Assembly (NCBI GenBank): GCA_040776985.1
Contig: JAXGZL010000001.1
Coordinates: 1,178,001 to 1,242,000, forward strand
Length of the DNA stretch: 64,000 bases
Origin: UBA6115 sp040776985
Lineage (GTDB): Bacteria; Bacillota; Clostridia; Christensenellales; Aristaeellaceae
Reading direction: 5' to 3'
Shown: positions 1 to 8,339 of the stretch, piece by piece
Numbering within the stretch: the first letter of the stretch is position 1
Layout of the letters: each line of letters opens with the position of its first letter
Notes under the pieces: model-generated
What the model was told of the DNA's origin: nothing
Seen by the model: only the letters and a program-made list of their open reading frames with translations
Database searches by the model: none
Position numbers and translations under genes: made by a program

Positions 1-270
1 ACCGGCAGCCGGAAGATCGCCCTGCGCTATTCCATGCTCTCAGGCCTGGCGGAGCCGGTGGGCGCCCTGATCGCCTACCTGATTCTGATGCCCTTTATGA
101 ACGACACCCTGATGGGCCTCCTGTTTGCGGTGGTGGCGGGCATCATGGTGTTCATCTCCCTGGATGAGCTGCTGCCCAGCGCCGAAACCTATGGGGAACA
201 TCACCTGAGCATGTATGGGCTGGTGGGGGGCATGGCGGTGATGGCGATCAGCCTGTGGCTGTTTGCCTGA
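1..270 (+). CDS. zupT: ZIP-family metal transporter, C-terminal part (cut by window edge)
   Basis: Reading frame open from base 1 to the TGA at 268-270 (89 residues visible). The visible part contains SGLAEPVGA, a motif typical of the ZupT branch of ZIP zinc/iron permeases, then hydrophobic stretches (LMGLLFAVVAGIMVFISLDELLPSA and a last segment ending in LWLF). ZIP proteins move divalent cations across the cytoplasmic membrane into the cytosol. The 5' part, including the histidine-rich loop that would help define metal preference, lies outside the window. The assignment to the family is firm, the symbol less so. The next gene starts 43 bp downstream. Confidence 0.82.
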   Translation, partial: TGSRKIALRYSMLSGLAEPVGALIAYLILMPFMNDTLMGLLFAVVAGIMVFISLDELLPSAETYGEHHLSMYGLVGGMAVMAISLWLFA

Positions 271-313
271 TGACAAGCGAAGTCGCCCCTTGGGGGCAGA
301 AGGAGATATAAAG

Positions 314-3145
314 GTGCCTTTGGTGCCCCAGAAGGATACAAGTCAGACCAACAAGCAGTGGCTGCTGGAGGCAGCCCAGGGCCCGCTGCCTGAAAGCAGC
401 GGCCTCGTTTTGCTGCCCATTTTGTCCCGGGTGGAAAACGGCTGGACCCTGAAGCTGAAAACCGGGCAGAAGCGGCTGTATGTGCTGCGGGACATCCCGG
501 GCTACCTGAAGGCGGTGGCGGAGGGGCACAGCTATCCTTTGGGTAAGCTGTTCACCTATTCCCCGGCCTGGATGCGCTATCCCGCCGAGGCCCAGGCGCT
601 GCTGACGCTGCTGTCCGCCTTTGTCCTGAAAGAGGATGAAAGGCCTGCGGCCGCCAACCAGATCCCCCTGACAGACGCCCTGCTGCGCCTGGTGCTGGAG
701 CAGTTCCAGGACCTGCCCTTCCAGGTGGAAACAGAGGCGGGCACCTTCACCCAGACCGGCATCCGGGAAGGGGCGCTTCCGGTGCTGTTTAGCCTCGGCT
801 ATGACATCAGGGGCGCGGTGCTGCGGGGCAGCTGGCAGGGGAAATGCCAGATGCTGACCGAGGACGGCGGCTTTGTGCTGGTGGATGGCCGGGTGCTGGC
901 CCAGCCCCGGGAGGACAGGGCCCTGGCCCGGTCGCTGCTGCTGTACGCGCAGGAGGAGCGCTTTGCCTACCGCTTCAGCCGGGAGGAAACCGAGCGGGTC
1001 TTTGCGGAACTGCTGCCCGCCCTGCAGCGGCGCTATGCCCTGGCGGTGGAAGAGGAGATGGCCAGGCGCCTGTTGAAATTTCCCCTGCAGCCAGAGGTCT
1101 ATCTGGACCGGGCGGGGGAAGAGGTGCAGGCCCGGGTGGTGTTCCGCTACGGGGACTATGAGGTGGATCCCTTCCACCGGCAGGAGGAATTGCCCCTCTA
1201 TCTCTTCCGGGATGCCCTGGGGGAGCGGGGGGTGATGGACACCCTGGCCCAGTCCGGCTTCCGGGTGCGCACCGGCCAGGTCTATCTGGCGGAGGACGAC
1301 CTGATCTTTGAGTTTCTGATGGAGGGCGTCCGTTCCCTGCACCGGGTGGCCAAGGTGTATTTAAGCCAGGAGTTCAGGCAGCTGACCCCCCGGGCCCCCT
1401 CCTTCTCCGGGCATCTGGGCATCAAGGCGGGCAAGCTGCGCCTGACGCTGACGGATGAATCCCGCCCGATTGAGGAACTGCTGCCCCTGATGCAGGCTTT
1501 GAGCCAGCGCAAGCCCTATTTCCGCTATAAGGACGGCAGCTTCATCACCCTGGGGGACGCGGAGGACTGGCGGGAACTGGCGGAGGCCTGGCAGGAGCGC
1601 TTTACCGAGGCCACGGACACCAGGGACCTGGAAGCCATGCACGCCCACTACCTGGCCGCCCTGGCGGACAAGGGCCACCTGCCCCTGTCCCGGGACGAGG
1701 GGGTGGACATGGCGGTGGCCATGGACCCGGAGGGCATCGAAAGCCCGGTCCCCGGCCTGTACGACTATCAGCGCAGGGGCTTCCGCTGGATCTGCAGCCT
1801 GCATATGCTGGGCATGGGGGGCATCCTGGCGGATGAGATGGGCCTGGGCAAGACCGCCCAGATGATCGCCGCCATCCTGCACTTCAAGCAGGCAGACCCC
1901 CACCGCCTGCCCAGCCTGATCGTCACCCCCACCACCCTGATGCACAACTGGATCAGCGAAATCAGGCGCTTTGCGCCGGAGCTGACCGCCCAGGTGCTCT
2001 CCGGCGGCAAGGCCGTGCGGGAAAAGCAGCTGAAGGCCCTGGTCACGGGGGAGGCGGAGGCGCCGGACGTGCTGATCACCAGCTACCCCCTGCTGCGCCA
2101 GGACATCGCGGCCATCGCCAAAATGCGCTTCCGCTTCGCGGTGCTGGACGAGGCCCAGCACATCAAGAACATGGCCAGCCTGGCGGCCCGGGCCGCCAAG
2201 CGCATCAACGCCGCCACCCGGATGGCGCTGACCGGCACCCCCATGGAAAACAATGTGAGCGAGCTGTGGAGCCTGTTTGACTTCTGCCTGCCGGGCTATC
2301 TGCCGCCCTTGCGGCCCTTTTTGCAGCGCTATGACGAGGGGCGAAGCGCCGAGGACCTGCGGATGCGCATCCGGCCCTTCCTGATGCGCCGGCTGAAAAA
2401 AGACGTGATGGCGGAGCTGCCGGACAAGCTGGAAACCACCCTTTACGCCCAGATGTACCCGGACCAGCGCCGGGTGTATGACGCGGCGCTGATGAAAAGC
2501 CGGGCCCGGGTGCATGAGTTGCTCCGGGAAAAGGGGCTGCCCAGCAGCCGGATTGAGGTGCTGGCCGCCATCACCCTCCTGCGGCAGATCTGCTGCCATC
2601 CCAAACTGGCGCTGGCAGAGTACCGGGGGGATTCCGCCAAGGTGGACCTGCTGATGGACCTACTGCCAGAGGCGCTGGCCAACGGCCACCGGATGCTGAT
2701 TTTCTCCCAGTTCACCTCCCTCCTTAAACTGATCAGGCCCCGGCTTCACCGGGCGGGCATCCCCAGCCTGTACCTGGACGGGGACACGCCGGCGGCGGAG
2801 CGGCTGAAGCTGGCGGAGCAGTTCAATGAAGGGGCCTCCCCGGTCTTCCTGGTGTCCCTGAAGGCGGGGGGGACGGGGCTGAACCTCACGGGGGCCGACA
2901 TGGTGATTCACCTGGACCCCTGGTGGAACCCCACCGCCGAGGAGCAGGCCAACGACCGGGCCCACCGGCTGGGCCAGGACAAGGATGTGCAGATCCTCCA
3001 CCTGATCACCCCGGACTCCATTGAGGAGGCGGTGGTGGCCATGGGCGTCCGGAAGCGCCGGCTGTTTGACCGGCTGATCACCCCCGGGGAATCCATGCCC
3101 CAGCGCTTAAGCCAGGAAGAGATTCTGCAGTTGTTTGAAAAATAA
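314..3145 (+). CDS. SNF2-family DEAD/DEAH-type helicase
   Basis: About 943 residues. The N-terminal half (to about residue 470) matches the SNF2-associated region of bacterial Snf2 proteins. The C-terminal half is the two-lobed SF2 ATPase: Walker A DEMGLGKTAQ near residue 506, DEAQHIKN (motif II) near 611, ALTGTPMEN (motif III), then the second lobe with FSQFTSLLKLI, SLKAGGTGLNLTGAD and WWNPTAEEQANDRAHRLGQ (motifs V-VI). Such proteins translocate on double-stranded DNA; the bacterial role is poorly defined. I chose GTG at 314 because AGGAG at 301-305 sits 8 bases upstream; an open frame reaches back to a TTG at 263, inside the preceding gene, without a ribosome site. Confidence 0.9.
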   Translation: MPLVPQKDTSQTNKQWLLEAAQGPLPESSGLVLLPILSRVENGWTLKLKTGQKRLYVLRDIPGYLKAVAEGHSYPLGKLFTYSPAWMRYPAEAQALLTLLSAFVLKEDERPAAANQIPLTDALLRLVLEQFQDLPFQVETEAGTFTQTGIREGALPVLFSLGYDIRGAVLRGSWQGKCQMLTEDGGFVLVDGRVLAQPREDRALARSLLLYAQEERFAYRFSREETERVFAELLPALQRRYALAVEEEMARRLLKFPLQPEVYLDRAGEEVQARVVFRYGDYEVDPFHRQEELPLYLFRDALGERGVMDTLAQSGFRVRTGQVYLAEDDLIFEFLMEGVRSLHRVAKVYLSQEFRQLTPRAPSFSGHLGIKAGKLRLTLTDESRPIEELLPLMQALSQRKPYFRYKDGSFITLGDAEDWRELAEAWQERFTEATDTRDLEAMHAHYLAALADKGHLPLSRDEGVDMAVAMDPEGIESPVPGLYDYQRRGFRWICSLHMLGMGGILADEMGLGKTAQMIAAILHFKQADPHRLPSLIVTPTTLMHNWISEIRRFAPELTAQVLSGGKAVREKQLKALVTGEAEAPDVLITSYPLLRQDIAAIAKMRFRFAVLDEAQHIKNMASLAARAAKRINAATRMALTGTPMENNVSELWSLFDFCLPGYLPPLRPFLQRYDEGRSAEDLRMRIRPFLMRRLKKDVMAELPDKLETTLYAQMYPDQRRVYDAALMKSRARVHELLREKGLPSSRIEVLAAITLLRQICCHPKLALAEYRGDSAKVDLLMDLLPEALANGHRMLIFSQFTSLLKLIRPRLHRAGIPSLYLDGDTPAAERLKLAEQFNEGASPVFLVSLKAGGTGLNLTGADMVIHLDPWWNPTAEEQANDRAHRLGQDKDVQILHLITPDSIEEAVVAMGVRKRRLFDRLITPGESMPQRLSQEEILQLFEK

Positions 3146-3167
3146 TGAAGTCCGGGAACCAAATTCG

Positions 3168-3198
3168 CCCTCCTTGCGTCATAGGGACAAAAGGAGGG
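3168..3198 (+). promoter_or_regulatory. Hairpin that pairs with the ribosome-binding site of the VWA gene
   Basis: CCCTCCTT (3168-3175) is the exact complement of AAGGAGGG (3191-3198), with a 15-nt loop. The right arm is the ribosome site of the gene starting at 3206. The stem is followed by TTTTC, so it could also act as a weak terminator of the SNF2 transcript. The pairing is seen; its use in control is inferred. Confidence 0.4.
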
Positions 3199-3205
3199 TT
3201 TTCAC

Positions 3206-5023
3206 ATGAAAAACTCGATGAAGGATTACCTGATCTCAGCCATCGCGCTGCTGGTTGCCCTGGTTCTGTTTTCAGGCGTTTATACCATCGCCTCTGCCCA
3301 GATGGATGTCTTTACAGTGGAACTCAGGGAAGGGGACAGCGGGGACGGCGTTTTGGCCCTGCAGCAAAGGCTGTATGACCTGGGCTTTTTCAACGGCGTG
3401 GTGAACGGCAAGTTTGGCCCGGACACCACCGCGGCCCTCAAGTTGTTCCAGCAGTTCAAGGGGCTGCCGGACACCGGCGTCCTGGACGCCCGCACCCACC
3501 TCATGCTCTTTGTGGTGATTGGCACCAAGGAGATGCCGCTGACGGTCGAGGCGGCGCCATCCGGGGCGATGATGGACCGCAGCGTGGGGATCATGCCCGG
3601 CTTCATCCCCATGAACACCAATGAGTACAAGTATTTCAAGGAGAACCGCTTCCATTCCGTGCGCACTTCCCCCCTGTCCACCTTCGCCGCGGATGTGGAC
3701 ACCGCCTCCTATGCGCAGCTGCGCGCCAGAATTCTGCGGGGGGAAAGGGTGCCCCTTGACAGCGTGCGCATTGAGGAAATGCTCAACTACTTCCGCTATG
3801 ACTATAAATCCCCTGAAGGGAATGCTCCCTTTGGCGTCACGATGGAATTGGCCAACACCCCCTGGAACAAGGACACCCAGCTGCTGCTGATCGGGCTTAA
3901 AACAAAGGAGATCCCCGAGGAGGAGCGCCCGCCCCAGAACCTGGTCTTTCTGATTGACGTGTCCGGCTCCATGAACATGCCAGACAAGCTGCCCCTGGTG
4001 AAGCGGGCCTTCCAGCTGCTGCTGGAGGAGCTGTCTGACCGGGACACCGTGTCCATTGTCACCTATGCCTCCCGGGAAGAGGTGGTGCTGGACGGCGTGC
4101 GCGCCAGCGACAAGACCCGCCTCATGGAGGCGATTGACCGCCTGGAGGCCGGTGGGGCCACCGCCGGGGCTGCCGGCATCCTCACCGCCTATGAGCTGGC
4201 GGAAAAGCACTTCATCAGGAACGGCAACAACCGGGTGCTGCTGGCCACCGACGGCGACCTGAACGTGGGCGTCAGCGACGAGGGCAGCCTGACCCGGCTG
4301 GTGGAAGAGAAGAAGCGCGGGGGCGTTTTCCTCAGCGTCCTGGGCTTTGGGGACGGCAACTACAAGGACAACAAGCTGGAGGCCCTGGCCGACAACGGGG
4401 ACGGCAACTACAGCTACATTGACACCATCTTTGAGGCCAGGCGCGCCCTGGTGACGGAAATTGGCGCCACCTTCCTGACCGTGGCCAAGGACGTGAAGCT
4501 GCAGGTGGACTTCAACCCCGGGGCCGTCAAGGGTTATCGCCTGCTGGGCTATGAAAACCGGGTGATGGACGCGGAGGACTTTGCGGATGACAGCAAGGAC
4601 GGGGGCGAGCTGGGCAGCGGCCATCTGCTGACGGTGCTGTACGAGATCGTGCCGGTGGACAGCCCCTATCCCATCACTGAGGCTGAAAGCAAATACCAGG
4701 AAACAAGCGGGAAGGAAGGCAGCGATGACGAAATCCTGACCATGTCCATCCGCGCCAAGGAGCCCCAGGGGGAGGAGAGCAGGCTGTACAGCTATCCCCT
4801 GAAGAACACCCAGCCCGGCGAATTGACTGACAACCTGCGCTTTGCCGCCGCTGTGGCGGAGGTGGGGATGCTGCTGCGGGAAAGCGAGTTTAAAGGCAGC
4901 GCCACCTATGACACCGCGCTGGAGCTGCTGCGGGGCACCACGAACCTGACCGGGGACGTGTACAAGGAGGAGTTCCTCTACCTGACCACCCTGCTGAGCC
5001 GGGGAGACCCCATGGGTAACTGA
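3206..5023 (+). CDS. Secreted von Willebrand factor A protein with peptidoglycan-binding domain
   Basis: 605 residues. An N-terminal hydrophobic helix (about 9-29) is a signal or anchor. Residues about 40-100 form a peptidoglycan_binding_1 domain (GDSGDGVLALQQRLYDLGFF, then NGKFGPDTTAALKLFQ). A von_Willebrand N-terminal region follows (STFAADVDTASYA, RIEEMLNYFRYDY), then a VWA domain with an intact MIDAS motif DVSGS at about 251-255, and a DUF3520-like C-terminus. The order resembles YfbK-type VWA proteins, here with a cell-wall anchor added. It probably sits outside the membrane bound to peptidoglycan, making metal-dependent protein contacts. ATG at 3206 has AAGGAGGG 7 bases upstream. No operon partner: a hairpin follows at 5043-5070. 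Confidence 0.88.
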   Translation: MKNSMKDYLISAIALLVALVLFSGVYTIASAQMDVFTVELREGDSGDGVLALQQRLYDLGFFNGVVNGKFGPDTTAALKLFQQFKGLPDTGVLDARTHLMLFVVIGTKEMPLTVEAAPSGAMMDRSVGIMPGFIPMNTNEYKYFKENRFHSVRTSPLSTFAADVDTASYAQLRARILRGERVPLDSVRIEEMLNYFRYDYKSPEGNAPFGVTMELANTPWNKDTQLLLIGLKTKEIPEEERPPQNLVFLIDVSGSMNMPDKLPLVKRAFQLLLEELSDRDTVSIVTYASREEVVLDGVRASDKTRLMEAIDRLEAGGATAGAAGILTAYELAEKHFIRNGNNRVLLATDGDLNVGVSDEGSLTRLVEEKKRGGVFLSVLGFGDGNYKDNKLEALADNGDGNYSYIDTIFEARRALVTEIGATFLTVAKDVKLQVDFNPGAVKGYRLLGYENRVMDAEDFADDSKDGGELGSGHLLTVLYEIVPVDSPYPITEAESKYQETSGKEGSDDEILTMSIRAKEPQGEESRLYSYPLKNTQPGELTDNLRFAAAVAEVGMLLRESEFKGSATYDTALELLRGTTNLTGDVYKEEFLYLTTLLSRGDPMGN

Positions 5024-5042
5024 GACTTTTTAACCCATCATC

Positions 5043-5070
5043 AGGCCGCGCCGCTTCACTGGCGCGGCCT
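5043..5070 (+). terminator. Strong hairpin after the VWA gene
   Basis: AGGCCGCGCC and GGCGCGGCCT form a perfect 10-bp stem with an 8-nt loop. The following GTTAAAAT is poor in T, so it is a candidate terminator only. Confidence 0.5.
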
Positions 5071-5089
5071 GTTAAAATATGTAAAAAAC

Positions 5090-5118
5090 TTGAAATTTGG
5101 CGTATAAAGTGTCATAAT
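5090..5118 (+). promoter_or_regulatory. Promoter of the hydrogenase operon
   Basis: TTGAAA (5090-5095), a 17-bp spacer and CATAAT (5113-5118). It lies about 80 bp before the first gene of the operon and just after the hairpin of the upstream gene. Confidence 0.6.
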
Positions 5119-5133
5119 GAAGGTTGGTGGGTT

Positions 5134-5153
5134 CCGAATGAATGTACATTCGG
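5134..5153. promoter_or_regulatory. Palindrome in the leader of the hydrogenase operon
   Basis: CCGAATG and CATTCGG form perfect 7-bp arms around 6 bases; the inner GAATGTACATTC (5140-5151) is itself a perfect palindrome. It lies 15 bp past the -10 box, a place suited to a repressor operator. The regulator is unknown and the site does not resemble a Rex site. Confidence 0.45.
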
Positions 5154-5196
5154 GTTCGCCGGATTCGGCATGTGAAACGGATTGAGGAGGGAAGGA

Positions 5197-5436
5197 ATGA
5201 AACTGGTTGTGTGCATCGGAAGCTCCTGCCATTTGAAAGGGTCCAGGCAGGTGGTGGAACGGCTGACCCAGCTGATAGAGGCGAACCAACTGCAGGACAA
5301 GGTGGCCCTCAGCGGCACCTTCTGCATGGGGAACTGCCAGAAGGGCATCAGCGCCACCCTGGACGGCAAGCTGTTTTCCCTGTCGCCGGAAAACGTCACC
5401 TCCTTTTTTGAGGATGAGATCCTGGCCCGCGGATAA
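5197..5436 (+). CDS. Small thioredoxin-like [2Fe-2S] ferredoxin (NuoE C-terminal type)
   Basis: 79 residues. Cysteines in CIGSSCHLKGS near the N-terminus and GTFCMGNCQKG in the middle match the four-cysteine pattern of the thioredoxin-like 2Fe-2S fold of NuoE/HydA-associated subunits. First gene of the hydrogenase operon; probably an electron carrier or redox relay for the downstream enzymes. ATG 5197 is preferred over the TTG at 5182 because GAGGAGGGAAGGA lies directly before it. It corresponds in position to the first gene of the hfs-type hydrogenase locus described in Thermoanaerobacterium (from memory). Confidence 0.8.
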   Translation: MKLVVCIGSSCHLKGSRQVVERLTQLIEANQLQDKVALSGTFCMGNCQKGISATLDGKLFSLSPENVTSFFEDEILARG

Positions 5437-5488
5437 GCTTATCCATCCACGGTAGGCCTGCCCTGAACCCCTGACTGAAAGGAAAACC

Positions 5489-7165
5489 ATGGCTGATTTT
5501 TTGAAGCTGAAAAAATCCAACTGCAAGAACTGCTACAAGTGCATCAGGGAGTGCCCGGTGAAGTCCATCCGCTTTTCCGGCGGCCAGGCGCACATCATCG
5601 GCAACGAGTGCATCTACTGCGGCCACTGCTTTGTGGCCTGCCCCCAGGACGCCAAGGAAATCGCCTCCAGCGTGGAAACGGTGAAGGCGATGATCGCCTC
5701 CGGCGTCCCCGTCTATGCCAGCGTGGCCCCCTCCTTCATCGCCAACTATGACGGCATCGGCATAGGCTCCCTGCGCAAGGCGCTGAAAAAGCTGGGTTTT
5801 GCGGAGGCGGAGGAAACCGCCATCGGCGCTACCATCGTCAAAAAGGAGTATGAGCGCCTGCTGCGGGAGGACAAAAGGGACATCCTGATTTCCTCCTGCT
5901 GCCATTCGGTGAACCTGCTGATCCAGAAGTATTTCCCGGGTGAGCTGAAGTACCTGGCGGACATCCTTTCGCCCATGCAGGCCCATTCCCTGGACATCAA
6001 AAAGCGCGTCCCCGGCAGCAAGGTGGTGTTCATCGGCCCCTGCGTGGCCAAAAAGGACGAGGCGGAGCACTACCAGGGCATCACCGACGCGGTGCTGACC
6101 TTTGAGGAGCTGAGCCAGTGGATGGCCGGGGAAGAGGTGGTCCTGGACCAGGAGACGGACAGCCTGGAGGAGAGCAGGGCCCGGTTCTTCCCCACCACTG
6201 GCGGCATCCTCAAGACCATGGACTGCGACCAGGAGGACTACGCCTATTTCGCCATTGACGGCGTGGCCAACTGCATCGCGGCCCTCAAGGACATCCAGAA
6301 GGGCGACCTGCACAACTGCTTTATCGAGATGTCCGCCTGCTTTGGCAGCTGCGTGGGCGGCCCGGTGATGGACAAATACCACCGTTCCCCGGTTAGGGAC
6401 TACATGCACGTGGCGGCCTATGCCGGCAAGGATGACTTTGTGACGGACAGCCTCACCCACGCTGAAATCCAGAAGCAGATGGCGCCCATTGACAGAAGGC
6501 TCAAGACCCCCAGCGAGGAGGAGATCACCACCCAGCTGCGCCTGACCGGCAAGTTTAAGCCGGAGGATGAGCTGAACTGCGGCTCCTGCGGCTACAACAC
6601 CTGCCGGGAAAAGGCCATCGCCGTCTGCCACGGCAAGGCGGACCTGGGGATGTGCATGCCCTATCTGTCCGGCAAGGCGGAGAGCTTCTCTGACAACGTG
6701 ATCAGCAACGCCTCAAACGCCATCATCGTCCTTAACGAGGCCTTTGAGGTGCAGCAGATCAACCGGGCCGCCCTTCAGATGATGAACATCCGGGCCGCCA
6801 ACGACGTGCTGGGGGAGCCGGTGGTGAGGATCCTTGACCCCAGCGACTTTATTGCCGTGCAGCAGACCGGGGTGCCCATCAAGAACAAGAGGGTCTACCT
6901 GGCGGAATACAAGAAGTATGTGCATGAGACCATCGTCTATGACAAGCACTACCACATCTACATCTGCTTCATGCGGGATGTGACCACGGAGGAAAACGAG
7001 CGCGCCAAGAAGGAGTCCATCAGCCAGCAGACCATTGAAATCACCGACAAGGTGGTGGACAAGCAGATGCGCATCGTGCAGGAGATTGCCTTCCTGCTGG
7101 GGGAAACGGCGGCGGAGACCAAGATCGCCCTCACCAAGCTGAAGGAGTCCATCAGCAATGAATAA
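5489..7165 (+). CDS. [FeFe]-hydrogenase-like protein with PAS domain (sensory type)
   Basis: 558 residues, cytoplasmic. Two 4Fe-4S ferredoxin motifs (Cys 12, 15, 18, 22 and 41, 44, 47, 51) precede an iron-hydrogenase large domain. The H-cluster loops are present in variant form: SSCCHS near residue 134 in place of TSCCPxW, GPCVAKKDE near 183, and SACFGSCVGG near 280. A further iron-sulfur motif (NCGSCGYNTC...C...C, about 362-390) and a PAS domain (about 400-495) follow, then a helical tail with no kinase domain. This is the group of hydrogenases thought to sense H2 or redox state rather than turn over rapidly. ATG 5489 has AAAGGA upstream. Its 3' end overlaps the SpoIIE gene by 8 bp, so output may pass to that phosphatase. 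Confidence 0.85.
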   Translation: MADFLKLKKSNCKNCYKCIRECPVKSIRFSGGQAHIIGNECIYCGHCFVACPQDAKEIASSVETVKAMIASGVPVYASVAPSFIANYDGIGIGSLRKALKKLGFAEAEETAIGATIVKKEYERLLREDKRDILISSCCHSVNLLIQKYFPGELKYLADILSPMQAHSLDIKKRVPGSKVVFIGPCVAKKDEAEHYQGITDAVLTFEELSQWMAGEEVVLDQETDSLEESRARFFPTTGGILKTMDCDQEDYAYFAIDGVANCIAALKDIQKGDLHNCFIEMSACFGSCVGGPVMDKYHRSPVRDYMHVAAYAGKDDFVTDSLTHAEIQKQMAPIDRRLKTPSEEEITTQLRLTGKFKPEDELNCGSCGYNTCREKAIAVCHGKADLGMCMPYLSGKAESFSDNVISNASNAIIVLNEAFEVQQINRAALQMMNIRAANDVLGEPVVRILDPSDFIAVQQTGVPIKNKRVYLAEYKKYVHETIVYDKHYHIYICFMRDVTTEENERAKKESISQQTIEITDKVVDKQMRIVQEIAFLLGETAAETKIALTKLKESISNE

Positions 7166-8330
7166 CCTCTGCGCGGACATCGGCTACCGCAGCATCAACA
7201 AGTTTGGCGAGCAGCTCTGCGGCGACCATGTGGAGGTGATTGAGGGGGAGGACCGCACCACCATCGTGGTGCTGGCGGACGGCCTGGGCAGCGGTGTTAA
7301 GGCCAACATCCTGGCCACGCTGACCGCCAAGATCATCTCCACCATGATGGCCAAGGGCCTGTCGGTGGAGGAGTGCGTGGCCACTGTGGCCGCCACCCTG
7401 CCGGTCTGCTCGGTGCGGGAGGTGGCCTATTCCACCTTCACCATCATCTGCATCCGCAACAACAAGGAAGCGGAAATCATCCAGTATGACAACCCGCCCG
7501 TGATTCTCCTGAGGGAGGGGAAGCACATCGAGATCCCCTTCCAGGAACTGATGATTGACGGCAAAAAGATCATGCGCTCCCGCATTGACCTTAGGGAAAA
7601 CGACATTTTCTTTGCCATGAGCGACGGCTGCATCTACGCCGGCCTTGGCAAGCACATGAACTTCGGCTGGGAGCGCAAGGATATCATCTCCTTCATGGAG
7701 GTGTTCTTTGACGTGGGCTTCACCGCCAAGACCCTCAACACCATCCTGCTGGATGAGTGCATGAAGCTCTATGAGGGGCAGCCGGGGGACGACACCACCG
7801 CCTGCACCATCAGGATCAGGGCCCGGGAGCCCATGAACCTGATGCTGGGGCCCGCCACCGACCGGGATGATGACGGCAGGATGATGTCCCTGTTCTTTTC
7901 CAAGGCGGGCAAGCACATCGTCTGCGGGGGCACCACCTCCACCGTGGCGGCCAAATACCTGGGAAAGGAACTGAAGCCCATCCTGGAGTTCCCGGACCCG
8001 GACATCCCGCCCATCGCCAAAATAGACGGGGTGGACCTGGTGACCGAGGGCGTGGTCACCATCAACAAGGTGCTCACCTACGCCCGGGACTATCTGGCGG
8101 ACAACGAGTCCTATGTGGACTGGAGCTATAAAAAGGACGGGGCTTCCCTGATTGCCAGGCTCCTGTTTGAGGAGGCCACCGACATCAACTTCTATGTGGG
8201 CCAGGCGGTGAACCCCGCCCATCAGGACCCCAACCTGCCCATCAACTTCAACATCAAGATGCGCCTGGTGAAGGAATTGTCCGAATGCCTGACCAAAATG
8301 GGCAAGCGCATCAAGGTCAGCTATTTTTAG
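7158..8330 (+). CDS. SpoIIE-type PP2C phosphatase of the hydrogenase operon
   Basis: 390 residues. The N-terminal half is a SpoIIE/PP2C domain with the metal-binding aspartates in ADGLGSG (near residue 38), MSDG (near 153) and GDDTTA (near 212). The C-terminal 170 residues are a separate, unassigned region. The family removes phosphate from serine or threonine of partner proteins such as anti-anti-sigma factors. The start overlaps the PAS hydrogenase gene by 8 bp, implying translational coupling and one signalling unit: hydrogenase sensor plus phosphatase output. No anti-sigma or STAS partner gene is next to it, so its substrate is not shown. Confidence 0.82.
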   Translation: MNNLCADIGYRSINKFGEQLCGDHVEVIEGEDRTTIVVLADGLGSGVKANILATLTAKIISTMMAKGLSVEECVATVAATLPVCSVREVAYSTFTIICIRNNKEAEIIQYDNPPVILLREGKHIEIPFQELMIDGKKIMRSRIDLRENDIFFAMSDGCIYAGLGKHMNFGWERKDIISFMEVFFDVGFTAKTLNTILLDECMKLYEGQPGDDTTACTIRIRAREPMNLMLGPATDRDDDGRMMSLFFSKAGKHIVCGGTTSTVAAKYLGKELKPILEFPDPDIPPIAKIDGVDLVTEGVVTINKVLTYARDYLADNESYVDWSYKKDGASLIARLLFEEATDINFYVGQAVNPAHQDPNLPINFNIKMRLVKELSECLTKMGKRIKVSYF

Positions 8331-8339
8331 GAGAGAAGC

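Noticed and set aside
1361..2599. Long minus-strand frames inside the SNF2 and VWA genes (also 3272-4624 and 5396-6631)
   Set aside because: All lie antisense to genes with complete domain motifs and have biased, repetitive composition.
5134..5153. Rex or other known redox-regulator site before the hydrogenase operon
   Set aside because: The palindrome CCGAATG...CATTCGG does not match the Rex pattern; it is reported as an unassigned palindrome.
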